Source: Chloroflexi bacterium ADurb.Bin180 (GTDB lineage Bacteria; Chloroflexota; Anaerolineae; UBA2200). Taken from it: a stretch of 64,000 nucleotides of DNA. Below are positions 15,988 through 23,991 of this stretch, piece after piece. The stretch spans positions 1 to 64,000 of the forward strand of contig MWCV01000011.1 of assembly GCA_002070215.1 (NCBI GenBank), in the 5' to 3' direction. The notes beneath the pieces are model-generated. The model searched no databases. It saw nothing but the letters and a program-made list of their open reading frames with translations, and was not told where the DNA came from. Both the position numbers and the translations under genes were made by a program. Position 1 is the stretch's first letter. Each line of letters opens with the position of its first letter.

Positions 15988-17736
15988 CTAGTCGCGCGGC
16001 ACCAGGCCGACGATGACGTGCCGATCAAGGAGCCCGATTCCCGGGACGGGCGACCAGCCCTCAAAGCGCGTTTCGCTGTAGAGGCTCAGCACATTGGGGC
16101 TGAACAGGGGCAGCCAGGGGGCATCCTCTGCCAGCGTGCGCTGCGCCTGCCGCGTCAGGTCGAGCCGCTCCCGGTCGTTCCTGGCCTCCAGCAGCAGTTC
16201 GACGGTGCGGTCAAAGGCTGCGCTGGCATACCCGGCATAGTTCCGCCCTACGACCCGGCCGCCCCGCAACTCGCCCTGTGAAGTGTGAAAACAATCGTAG
16301 AGCGCGCTCTGCTCGACCAGGTCAAGCTCGGTCAGGACCGCTTCAAAAGATCCACCCATTAGGGCCGGCAGAACCTGCTCTGGTGCCACTGGCACAGCTT
16401 GGGCAGCGATGCCCACCGCCTTCCATCCGGCCACGATCAGCGAGGCGATCTTTTGCTCTGTCTCCACCTTGGCGCAGAGGATAGGAATGAGCAGGGCACT
16501 GCCATCAGGCCGTTCGCGAATACCGTCCCCATTTGTATCGCGGTAGCCGGCGGCCTCGAGCGCTTCCACCGCCGCCTGCGTGTTGTACGCCGGAGCAGCC
16601 CGGCTCGCGTCGTGCCATTGCGACGAGGGCGCAAAGGGGTCACTGGTTGCTGGCTCAGCCAGGCTGAACGCAGCCTGCCTGATGATGCCGGCCACATCCA
16701 CCGCTTTGGCCAGTGCTGTTCGCAACCGGGCATCGTCGTACGGTGCCAGCCGCAGGTTGAACAAGACCACCCGCTGCTTTGCCCCGGCAGCCTGATTCCA
16801 GTGTAGGCCAGGATACTTGTCGGCATGATCGCGCACGTCGGCGACCATCGCCGGCTGTGCGTCCCAGCCCAGGGCGTCCACCCGGCCCTCGTTGAGCTCT
16901 TGCAGCGCCCTGGTCTCGTCGCGCACGATGTCAATGACCAGCGTCGCCACGGTCGGAGCTCTGGTCGGGTGCCTCTGGCTGTTGCGCAGCACCAGCCGCT
17001 CTGCATCGGTATAGAACTCAAGAACCAAGGGTCCGCATCCGACCGGGTGCTCCAGGTTGGCATAGGTCGCCGGTTCCGGGACCGCCTGCCACAGTGCCGC
17101 CGGCACGATGGGTACACGGGTGCAGACCTGCCGCAGGATCTCCTCCCTCGTGTCCAGCAGCGTGAGCTGGACCTCTTGGGGGCTGATCGCTTCGACCCGG
17201 TCCACTGCTGCGGCAATGTCCGCCCACCCGGGCAAGGTGCCTCGTCGTATCAAACCAAAGGTAAAGACCACATCCGCAGCCGAGACCACTGCCCCATCAT
17301 GCCACCTGGCCGCGGGATTCAACCAGACGGTCAGCCTGCTGCCCTCGCCGCGCAAGTCCCAGCGCTCGGCCAGGTTGGGCAGGAATCCCCTGGCCGGCTG
17401 GTAGTCCAGGAGGCTGTCATAGATCAGCCGCGTTACAAATGCTTCGCTGTCGTTGGTGGTTGCGAACGGGTTCAGCGAGCGGATGTTTTCCCTCACCGCC
17501 AGGTGTAGCTCACCGCTCACGGCATAGGCCTCCGGGACTGGCGTTGGCGCCGGGGTGACCGGTGCAGGGCTAGACTCGGCCAGAGTCGGGCGCGGTGCTG
17601 GCACGCTGACGGTAGGAGTCGCGGTCCTGCGCCGGGGAGGGGCGGCGCAGCCAAAGAGGGCGCAGACACACAGGGCCAGCGACAGCCAGAATCTGGAGGA
17701 CCGCGCGAGGTTAGGGGCTAGGTGCTTGATCAACAT
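15988..17736 (-). CDS. Family 5 (peptide/opine/nickel type) solute-binding lipoprotein
   Basis: A 582-residue extracellular binding protein. The N-terminal hydrophobic stretch ends in CALFGC, a lipobox with the Cys near residue 30, followed by a short Pro/Thr linker. The mature protein has the SBP_bac_5 pattern: EAFVTRLIYDSLLDY, LAERWDL, RWHDGAVVSAADVVFTFGLI, a cluster near KYPGLHWNQAAGAKQRVVLFNL and a C-terminal LALIGDRHV-like end. It would deliver oligopeptides or similar solutes to an ABC importer, but no permease or ATPase gene is adjacent, so it may be an orphan. Its 3' end converges on glgA with 9 bp between stops and no hairpin. Confidence 0.85.
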   Translation of the reverse strand: MLIKHLAPNLARSSRFWLSLALCVCALFGCAAPPRRRTATPTVSVPAPRPTLAESSPAPVTPAPTPVPEAYAVSGELHLAVRENIRSLNPFATTNDSEAFVTRLIYDSLLDYQPARGFLPNLAERWDLRGEGSRLTVWLNPAARWHDGAVVSAADVVFTFGLIRRGTLPGWADIAAAVDRVEAISPQEVQLTLLDTREEILRQVCTRVPIVPAALWQAVPEPATYANLEHPVGCGPLVLEFYTDAERLVLRNSQRHPTRAPTVATLVIDIVRDETRALQELNEGRVDALGWDAQPAMVADVRDHADKYPGLHWNQAAGAKQRVVLFNLRLAPYDDARLRTALAKAVDVAGIIRQAAFSLAEPATSDPFAPSSQWHDASRAAPAYNTQAAVEALEAAGYRDTNGDGIRERPDGSALLIPILCAKVETEQKIASLIVAGWKAVGIAAQAVPVAPEQVLPALMGGSFEAVLTELDLVEQSALYDCFHTSQGELRGGRVVGRNYAGYASAAFDRTVELLLEARNDRERLDLTRQAQRTLAEDAPWLPLFSPNVLSLYSETRFEGWSPVPGIGLLDRHVIVGLVPRD

Positions 17737-17754
17737 GCAGCTATGCTCGACTCG

Positions 17755-17784
17755 ATGTTAGCATAGGCGAGGTGACGCTGTCAA
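17755..17784 (-). promoter_or_regulatory. Promoter of the solute-binding lipoprotein gene
   Basis: Minus strand TTGACA (17784-17779), 18-bp spacer, TAACAT (17760-17755), 18 bp before the ATG. Confidence 0.55.
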
Positions 17785-17855
17785 AGCCCCGGCCTTTTGC
17801 CGATTGCCCGAGGGCGTGCTACCATACCGGCCAACCTGACGCTAACAGAGGACCT

Positions 17856-18962
17856 ATGACCGACAAGTCAATCGCCAATCTCGACGCCCTGGTTCAGGCT
17901 TTGCCCGAAGCCAGCCGGGAGCGGGTATCCCGCATCTATCGCATCGATACTTCCACCGGCGAGATCAAGCCGCCCCCGTCAATGCGGGACTGGATTCGCC
18001 GCCAGTTCGGCTCATTGGAGACCGTGCAAAAGCAGCGCATCGTCAAGGTGACCAACCTGATCACCCTCGAGGGATCCCTGTTCAACGAGCTGCGCGCCAG
18101 CCGCCCGATGGAGGCCGGCAGCAACGACGAGTCCCTGCTGGAGGGGATCAACCAGCCAGGTGACTTGTTCTGCAGCCCGCTGGATAACACGCCAGAGGAC
18201 GTCTTTGGACGAGTGAGAGGCAAGCATTGCGTGACGGCGTCGAACGTTGCCAAGTGCGACGGCTTTCACGGGCTCGTGATCTTTGACGAGCACAATCCGC
18301 TGCGCTTTTCCGCCGAACAGGTGGCTGACTATTTCGACACCGCCCTCCAATGGGCCAGGATGGCCCACTGCGCGGACGCGGAAGCGCGTTACTTCTTCCT
18401 GCTGTGGAACTGCCTGTGGCGCAGCGGGGCATCCATTCTGCACGGCCACATCCAAATGACGCTGACCCGAGGCATACACTACGCCAGGGTCGAACACCTG
18501 CGCCGGGCTGCTCTGCTCTACCGTATCGCCCACGCATCGGACTATTTCGACGACCTCTTTGCCATTCACGAGGACCTGGGACTGACCGCGAGACACGGAC
18601 AGACGCGCATCCTCAGCCACCTTACCCCAACCAAAGAGAAGGAAGTCTTGCTGCTGTCCAAATGCCTGGATGACGACCTGAAGATGGCGGTCTACCGCAT
18701 CCTCTCCTGCTTTGTTCAGCAGTTGGGGGTACGTTCGTTCAACTTGGCGCTCTACATGCGCCCGATTGATAGTGTGCCAGAGGACTGGCAGGATTTCCCG
18801 ATGGTAGTGCGGATCGTGGATCGCGGCGACCTCAGAAGCAAGACGGCAGACATTGGCGCGATGGAGCTCTACGCCAGCAGCGTCATCAGCAGTGACCCCT
18901 TTGCCGTCGCCAGAGCCGTGCAGGCGGCCGTGGCACCCGCCGCCCCACCCACCGCAGGCTGA
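17856..18962 (+). CDS. GalT/Ap4A-phosphorylase-like HIT-superfamily protein
   Basis: A 368-residue protein. The centre carries SILHGHIQMTL, an HxHxQ pair like the nucleotidyl-transfer His of galactose-1-phosphate uridylyltransferases and Ap4A phosphorylases. Upstream segments HCVTASNVAKCDGFHGLVIF and FFLLWNCLWRSGASIL resemble the second half of that fold. A GalT-type zinc site is not obvious in the N-terminus. It could transfer a nucleotidyl group to a sugar phosphate or cleave dinucleoside polyphosphates. No sugar-catabolism gene flanks it. The ATG at 17856 has AGAGGACCT upstream. The ending (VAPAAPPTAG) is low-complexity. Confidence 0.65.
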   Translation: MTDKSIANLDALVQALPEASRERVSRIYRIDTSTGEIKPPPSMRDWIRRQFGSLETVQKQRIVKVTNLITLEGSLFNELRASRPMEAGSNDESLLEGINQPGDLFCSPLDNTPEDVFGRVRGKHCVTASNVAKCDGFHGLVIFDEHNPLRFSAEQVADYFDTALQWARMAHCADAEARYFFLLWNCLWRSGASILHGHIQMTLTRGIHYARVEHLRRAALLYRIAHASDYFDDLFAIHEDLGLTARHGQTRILSHLTPTKEKEVLLLSKCLDDDLKMAVYRILSCFVQQLGVRSFNLALYMRPIDSVPEDWQDFPMVVRIVDRGDLRSKTADIGAMELYASSVISSDPFAVARAVQAAVAPAAPPTAG

Positions 18963-18988
18963 CAGCCCGGCAAGGTGGAACAGACGGC

Positions 18989-20533
18989 CTATCGCCTGAC
19001 AAGCGGCAGAAAGAGCGCAGTGGTTGGCATGACCGTGGTCGGAGTAGCGGTTGGCGTTGCTGTCACTATGTAAGTAGCAGTCAACGTTGGCGTGTGGCTG
19101 GAGGTAGCCGTGGGCGTGTATGTCTCGGTAGCGGTAGGCGTGCACGTCTGAGTAGCGCTGACGGTGGGCAGAGTTGTGGTCCATTCGCCGGCCAGTTCGG
19201 CCACGGTGGCCACGCTGACCCGGGTGAACTCGACCATCATGTAGGTCTGCATGTTCGATAGCGTGTCGCTCGTCGAATGGTAGTAGGGGTTGAAATCGTC
19301 GAAATCCTCAATGCCCAGCACCGCCGGGTAGCCCACGTTCCAGAACGAGGCGTGGTCGCTGCGATTGGTAGCGCCTGAGGTAAGCTTCTGCACCTGCAGT
19401 TGTACCCCGTATTCCGCCACATTGGCAATCAGCGCGTCGGCCAGGGCAATGGATGCCGGGTCGAGGCCAGCATGCACTTCGACGATATGGTCGCCTGGCG
19501 GCACTGACTCGTAGCCGATCATATCGAGGTTGATGACCCCATCGATCACGTCGCCGCGTGCCGCAGCCGCGCTGGCGTAGTGAGCGCTGCCAATCAAGCC
19601 CTGTTCCTCGCCGGAAAACAGCACAAAGCGTATGGTGCGGTCGAAGGTGCGCTGGCTGAGGATGCGCGCGGCCTCCAGCACCCCGGCCGAGCCGCTGGCG
19701 TTGTCGTCGGCCCCCGGGGCAGCGATGAATGGCGTCCGCGATGTCGAGTCAAAATGCGCGCAGAGGACCACAATGTGATTACTATTCGGGCCTGTGCCAG
19801 GCAGTTCGGCCACGACGTTGACCATCGGGTACCCATTGAAGCTAAAGGGATCGCTGCTCACCGTGAGGCCATAGCCCGACAATTGACCCCGGATATAGTC
19901 AGCGGCTTCGGTCAGGCCGGCTGTGGCGTAGGAGTAGCGCGTGCCCAGCGCATTGCAGTAGGCCTGCTGGTCATCGTCCTGCAGCTTGCACACATGGCCA
20001 ACCAGAGAGGCAGACGACACGGCATCGACCATAGTCTGGATGCTGCCGCTGTAACCGAGCCTGCTCTGTTCGACCATCTGCCGGGCCCGGTCGCCGCGGG
20101 GGATCTTCATGGCCCGTGGCAGCTTGACCAGGCCGATTCCAAGCGTTGGCAGTCTCTCCAGATCCAAGGCGCTGGCGCGCACGATCTCTATGCCAGCCTG
20201 GTATGGATAGTGAACCAGCCCATCAAGCGCCTCGTCCCCCATCCCTGCCGGCACGTAGGCCAGATAGTAGCTGTCGGTATCGGGCTCTGCGTCGAGCAGA
20301 CGCACCACCCCGCCCTCCGAACGCAGCCTGGAGACCTGTTCGTCCGAGGCCAATGCCGCCAGGACCCCATCCTGATAGTTCAGGATCTGCAGCCCTCGCG
20401 AGGCCAGACCCTGAAGTTGCTCCCAGCCAGTGAACTCTACCGTGACCAAACGGCGCGGTGTCTGCGCACTGGCCAGGGTTGCCAGCAAGGCCATCAACAG
20501 CAAGGCGGTTATGACCGTTCTGAACCAGCGCAT
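18989..20533 (-). CDS. Secreted M28-family zinc aminopeptidase with Thr/Pro tail
   Basis: A 514-residue protein with a signal peptide (residues 1-23, cleavage after ASA), an N-terminal 150-residue domain, and an M28 catalytic domain. Zinc ligands are visible: CAHFDST (His), GADDNASGSAG (bridging Asp), FSGEEQGL (catalytic Glu plus ligand Glu), NLDMIGY (Asp) and YYHSTSD (His). A Thr-rich linker of about 50 residues leads to the terminal TALFLPLVRR, an Ile/Phe-Leu-Pro-Leu-Val-x-Arg end also seen in the Kelch protein at 57.4 kb. It probably trims peptides outside the cell. The promoter at 20563-20590 and the site AGAGGGGACG support the ATG at 20533. Confidence 0.9.
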   Translation of the reverse strand: MRWFRTVITALLLMALLATLASAQTPRRLVTVEFTGWEQLQGLASRGLQILNYQDGVLAALASDEQVSRLRSEGGVVRLLDAEPDTDSYYLAYVPAGMGDEALDGLVHYPYQAGIEIVRASALDLERLPTLGIGLVKLPRAMKIPRGDRARQMVEQSRLGYSGSIQTMVDAVSSASLVGHVCKLQDDDQQAYCNALGTRYSYATAGLTEAADYIRGQLSGYGLTVSSDPFSFNGYPMVNVVAELPGTGPNSNHIVVLCAHFDSTSRTPFIAAPGADDNASGSAGVLEAARILSQRTFDRTIRFVLFSGEEQGLIGSAHYASAAAARGDVIDGVINLDMIGYESVPPGDHIVEVHAGLDPASIALADALIANVAEYGVQLQVQKLTSGATNRSDHASFWNVGYPAVLGIEDFDDFNPYYHSTSDTLSNMQTYMMVEFTRVSVATVAELAGEWTTTLPTVSATQTCTPTATETYTPTATSSHTPTLTATYIVTATPTATPTTVMPTTALFLPLVRR

Positions 20534-20562
20534 CGTCCCCTCTTTGCAGTCAGGATGGGTTC

Positions 20563-20590
20563 ATTTTATCGTCCACGCGGGGCAGGTCAA
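20563..20590 (-). promoter_or_regulatory. Promoter of the M28 peptidase gene
   Basis: Minus strand TTGACC (20590-20585), 16-bp spacer, TAAAAT (20568-20563), 30 bp before the ATG. It is divergent from the thioredoxin operon promoter. Confidence 0.65.
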
Positions 20591-20618
20591 GAGATCAGTC
20601 TGGTGAGACATTGGTCAC

Positions 20619-20647
20619 TTGACAAACTGGCAAATCGGCTATACACT
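20619..20647 (+). promoter_or_regulatory. Promoter of the thioredoxin-FmdB-CsoR operon
   Basis: TTGACA at 20619-20624, 17-bp spacer, TACACT at 20642-20647. TATACA at 20640-20645 is an alternative -10 with a 15-bp spacer. The -10 sits inside a near-palindrome. Confidence 0.7.
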
Positions 20648-20673
20648 AGTGCATAGGGTAGGGGGGTATTCTA
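20639..20673. promoter_or_regulatory. Operator-like sequence at the thioredoxin-CsoR promoter
   Basis: Two overlapping signals follow the -35. An 18-bp palindrome with one mismatch, CTATACACTAGTGCATAG (20639-20656), covers the -10. Next comes TAGGGTAGGGGGGTATTCTA (20654-20673), a G-tract with A/T-rich flanks like CsoR/FrmR-family operators. Since the third gene encodes a CsoR-family repressor, autoregulation is likely. Confidence 0.6.
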
Positions 20674-20693
20674 CACATTCTGAGGAGATAATG

Positions 20694-21023
20694 ATGAAGA
20701 AAGAACCGCTGCATGTAACTGACGCAACCTTCCAGAAGGAAGTACTCGAGGCGACTTTGCCAGTCCTGGTTGATTTCTGGGCTCCCTGGTGCGGGCCCTG
20801 CCGCATGCTCGCCCCGGTCATCGACGAGCTGGCCGGTGACTATGACGGTAAGGTGCTCATCGCCAAGGTCAACACCGACGAGAATCACGCCGTCCCCGGC
20901 AAGTTTAGCATCATGGGCATTCCCACCGTCATTCTGTTCAAGGGCGGCAAGGAAGTGGAGCGCCTGGTTGGTGCTCGGCCAAAGCAGGCCCTTGCTGAGC
21001 GTCTCGACGCTTTGCTCAAGTAG
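20694..21023 (+). CDS. trxA: Thioredoxin
   Basis: A 109-residue single-domain thioredoxin with active site WCGPC (Cys33, Cys36), preceded by VLVDFWAPW, and the conserved cis-Pro segment MGIPTVILFKGG. It reduces disulfides or persulfides in the cytosol with electrons from thioredoxin reductase. GAGGAG precedes two adjacent ATGs at 20691 and 20694; the second has the better spacing. It is the first gene of an operon with an FmdB-like protein and a CsoR-family repressor, which points to stress-responsive rather than purely housekeeping expression. Confidence 0.93.
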   Translation: MKKEPLHVTDATFQKEVLEATLPVLVDFWAPWCGPCRMLAPVIDELAGDYDGKVLIAKVNTDENHAVPGKFSIMGIPTVILFKGGKEVERLVGARPKQALAERLDALLK

Positions 21024-21080
21024 CCATCCACTGGCCCGCGAGCAGCGTTGCGCTTGACTTTCGGGTAATGGAGTGAAATC

Positions 21081-21284
21081 GTGCCGATCTACGAGTACCA
21101 GTGCGATACCTGCCACGCCAAATTCGAAAAGTGGCTGAGGAGCTTCTCCAGCGAGGAACCGGTTCGCTGCCCCAAGTGCAAGAGCGAACACGTCAGCAAG
21201 GCCATCTCGTTGTGCGGCAAGAGCGGCGCTGCCGGAGACTATGGCAGCGCCGGCGACTCTTGTGCGCCAGCGGGTGGTGGCTGA
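21081..21284 (+). CDS. FmdB-family zinc-ribbon protein
   Basis: A 67-residue protein with the FmdB/CxxC regulatory-type zinc ribbon: MPIYEYQCDTC and, 20 residues later, RCPKCKS. The tail is Gly/Ala/Ser-rich with two further Cys. It starts at GTG (21081) with GGAG upstream. The function of this family is unsettled. It lies between trx and csoR, 57 bp after trx and 48 bp before csoR. A small hairpin (GAGAGC/GCTCTC, 21298-21314) lies in the second gap. Confidence 0.82.
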   Translation: MPIYEYQCDTCHAKFEKWLRSFSSEEPVRCPKCKSEHVSKAISLCGKSGAAGDYGSAGDSCAPAGGG

Positions 21285-21332
21285 GGAATCCGGCCCTGAG
21301 AGCCGTGCGCTCTCACACCAGAGGATTGCCGA

Positions 21333-21602
21333 ATGGCTGTGCCTGAGGACGTTCAACAGCAACTGTTGTCGCGCCTGAAGCGCATTGAAGGTCAGGCTCG
21401 CGGCGTACAGCGCATGGTCGAGGAGCGCCGGGAGTGCAGTGAAATCATCCGGCAGCTCGCTTCCATTCGCGCCGCGACCCACAGTGCGAGCCTGTTCCTG
21501 CTCAAGCACTATGCCAAGGAATGCGCCAACATTCCGCCTGACACCGCTGAGGGGCGGCAACCGCTGGAGGATCTGATCGAGCTCCTGCTGAGCGCTTCCT
21601 GA
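21333..21602 (+). CDS. CsoR/FrmR-family transcriptional repressor, possible persulfide sensor
   Basis: An 89-residue all-helical DUF156 protein. It has the family core RLKRIEGQARGVQRMVEE with the DNA-facing Arg residues, Cys35 on helix 2 and Cys64 on helix 3, 29 residues apart as in CsoR and CstR. The Cu-CsoR His (three residues between it and the second Cys) is missing: Tyr60 occupies that place and His59 lies one residue earlier. This weakens a Cu(I) reading and fits a persulfide/sulfide sensor such as CstR, consistent with the linked thioredoxin. The ATG has GAGGA upstream. It probably represses its own operon via 20639-20673. Confidence 0.88.
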   Translation: MAVPEDVQQQLLSRLKRIEGQARGVQRMVEERRECSEIIRQLASIRAATHSASLFLLKHYAKECANIPPDTAEGRQPLEDLIELLLSAS

Positions 21603-21623
21603 GCCGTCAGTCTGGCTCTTGCC

Positions 21624-21660
21624 AACACCGGGTCGTCACGATTGCCCGGTGTTTCCTTTT
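21624..21660 (+). terminator. Terminator of the thioredoxin-CsoR operon
   Basis: Stem AACACCGGG (21624-21632) pairs with CCCGGTGTT (21645-21653), with a 12-base loop and then TCCTTTT. It lies over the last codons of the convergent helicase gene. Confidence 0.65.
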
Positions 21661-23945
21661 CCCTGGGCCAACAGGGTCTGCAAGATCAGGATCGCGGCCT
21701 GCTTGTCAAGGGGCTGGTTGTTGTTGCCGCACTTGGGTGACTGAATGCAGCTCGGGCAGCCCTCCTGGCAAGGACACTCCTGGATGGCCGTCAGCGTCGC
21801 CGACCACAGCTCGCGCAAGAGCTCATAACCCTTCTCGGCGATGCCGATTCCGTCCGGCAGCCCATCGTAGATAAACACCTGCGCCCGGCCCGTGTCGGGA
21901 TGCAGCGGCGTGGACAGCCCGGCGATGTCCTGTCGGTCGCACATCGCAAAGAGCGGCAGGATGCCGATGGCCGCGTGCTCCAGCGCGTGCAGCCCACCGG
22001 CGATATCCAGCCCCCGGGCGGTCACCCTCGCCAAAACATCGACGGGCACATCAAACCAGACTCCCGTCGTCACGTAGGATTGTTCCGGCAAGTCCAGGGG
22101 CTCATCCAGCAGCACCTCGCCGGTCAATTGCTGCAACCGTCTGTATCCCACCACCTGCTGTGTCACCAGCAGTTCACCAAAGCATACCTCACTCGGACCG
22201 ATCCGCTTGGACTGCCGGGTGTCATTCACCCGTACCGAGTTGATCTCCCTCGGCTCTGTGTAGTAATCCAGCTCGGCTGGAGTCGCATAGGCCAGCCCAT
22301 GCTCGAGATCCAACCGCTCAATCAGATACGACTCACCCTGATGCAAGTACACCGCCCCGGGATAGACGCGCCCCAATGCGGTGGTCTCTTCGAGTTCTTC
22401 CATCATGGTCATATCGCTAGACGTATCGAGCACGGCGATTCTGTGAGCCGATACGGAACGCAGGCTCACTGTCTCGGCAGGATACCCTCTGCCCGCAAAG
22501 AACCAGCGTTCGCCGCGGTAGACCAGCACCCCCTCGCGTTCCAGCTCAGCCACTGTTCCTGAATAGCCCGCGCCGAACAGGGCCTCATCCTCGCTGGTCA
22601 GAGGCTGCTCGTAGGCGGCGCAGGGCAGATGCCGGGCCAGAATATGCCTGTTGTCTGGGGCAATCAGTGCGTGTTCCGGTGCCCGGCCAAAGAGCGCCTC
22701 CGGGTGATGCATCAGGTACTGGTCCAGCGGATCATCCAGGCCAATGAGCACGTTCAGCGCCTGGCGCCGACCTCGCCCGGCGCGACCGGCCTGCTGCCAG
22801 GTGCTGGCGATGGTGCCCGGATAGCCAACCATAATGGTCGCGTCGAGGTGGCCCACGTCCACGCCCAGTTCCAGGGCCGACGTGGCCGTGACTGCCAGCA
22901 ACTCGCCCGAAAAGAGTCCGGCTTCGATCTCGCGCCTGAGTTCCGGCCTGTAGCCCCCGCGATACGACCGCACCAGGGGCGCTAGCTCCGGTGCATCCTT
23001 CTCCAGCCGCTCGCGGGCATACTGCAGGATGAGTTCTGCCGTCCGACGCGCCCTGACAAAGGTGATGTTGCGCAGGCCACTCATCACCATCTCTACCAGC
23101 AGGTTCGTCGCCTCGATGTTGATGCTGCGGCGTTCCATCAGCAGCGCATCGGTGATGGGCGGGTTCCACAGGGCAAACTCACGCTCGCCGCGCGGCGAGC
23201 CGTCGTCATCCACCAGCACTGGCGCCCTGCTGGTGAGCCGCTCGACGTGCTCCCTAGGGTTGGCAATGGTGGCCGAGCAGCAGATGAACTGGGGGTTCGA
23301 GCCGTAAAAGTGGCACATACGCAGCAGCCGGCGCAGCACACAGGCTACCTGTGACCCAAAGACGCCGCGGTAGGCATGGGCCTCGTCGATCACGATGTAC
23401 CGCAGGTTGGCCAGGAACTTGGACCACAACGAATGATTGGGCAAGATGCCCACGTGCAGCATGTCCGGGTTCGTGAGCAGGATTGAGGCTGATTGCCTCA
23501 GCCTGCGCCGCGTTCCCTGAGGCGTGTCCCCGTCGTAGGTGCCATAGAGCACCTTACCCAGCGTATCCTGAGCAGTAAGGTCTCCCAGCACGCGCAGTTG
23601 GTCCTGGGCCAGGGCCTTGGTCGGGAAGAGATACAGGGCCCGCGCCCGGGGATCGGCCAGTAAGGATTCGAGCACCGCAACGTTGTAGATCAGCGTTTTG
23701 CCGCTGGAGGCAGCGGTCGAAATGACCACATCCTGGCCCGCCGCCACGGCATTGATCGCCTTGGCCTGGTGTACATAGAGCTCTCTGATGCCGATGCCTT
23801 GCAGTGCCTGCTGCAGCGCCAGCGGCAGTTGATGCTCCAGGCGGCCAAACCGCGCCTCGCGAGCGGGGAGATGCTGCAGGTGCTCCATCTGCCCGCGATA
23901 GTCCTTGTTCGATTGCAGCCGCTCGATGAACTCCAGAGGAGTCAC
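21636..23945 (-). CDS. YprA/MrfA-like DEAD/DEAH helicase with DUF1998 zinc domain
   Basis: A superfamily 2 helicase of about 769 residues. Motifs in order: HQAKAINAVAAGQDVVISTAASSGKT (Walker A), YLFPTKALAQDQL, TNPDML, VIDEAHAYRG, CCSATIANP, then FVRARRTAEL, ALELGVDVGHLD and QQAGRAGR. The C-terminal DUF1998 region ends in a four-Cys cluster, CPCQEGCPSCIQSPKCG, the zinc site of MrfA-type 3'-5' helicases implicated in repair of DNA damage such as mitomycin lesions. The GTG at 23945 (TPLEFIERL) is chosen for family length and GGGAG upstream. The frame stays open to 24059, overlapping the mannosidase gene; an ATG at 24008 is the alternative. Confidence 0.88.
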   Translation of the reverse strand: MTPLEFIERLQSNKDYRGQMEHLQHLPAREARFGRLEHQLPLALQQALQGIGIRELYVHQAKAINAVAAGQDVVISTAASSGKTLIYNVAVLESLLADPRARALYLFPTKALAQDQLRVLGDLTAQDTLGKVLYGTYDGDTPQGTRRRLRQSASILLTNPDMLHVGILPNHSLWSKFLANLRYIVIDEAHAYRGVFGSQVACVLRRLLRMCHFYGSNPQFICCSATIANPREHVERLTSRAPVLVDDDGSPRGEREFALWNPPITDALLMERRSINIEATNLLVEMVMSGLRNITFVRARRTAELILQYARERLEKDAPELAPLVRSYRGGYRPELRREIEAGLFSGELLAVTATSALELGVDVGHLDATIMVGYPGTIASTWQQAGRAGRGRRQALNVLIGLDDPLDQYLMHHPEALFGRAPEHALIAPDNRHILARHLPCAAYEQPLTSEDEALFGAGYSGTVAELEREGVLVYRGERWFFAGRGYPAETVSLRSVSAHRIAVLDTSSDMTMMEELEETTALGRVYPGAVYLHQGESYLIERLDLEHGLAYATPAELDYYTEPREINSVRVNDTRQSKRIGPSEVCFGELLVTQQVVGYRRLQQLTGEVLLDEPLDLPEQSYVTTGVWFDVPVDVLARVTARGLDIAGGLHALEHAAIGILPLFAMCDRQDIAGLSTPLHPDTGRAQVFIYDGLPDGIGIAEKGYELLRELWSATLTAIQECPCQEGCPSCIQSPKCGNNNQPLDKQAAILILQTLLAQGKGNTGQS

Positions 23946-23991
23946 CCTGTTGCACTCCCACAGCGCGGCCGTCGCTCGGCGCGCCCCAACC

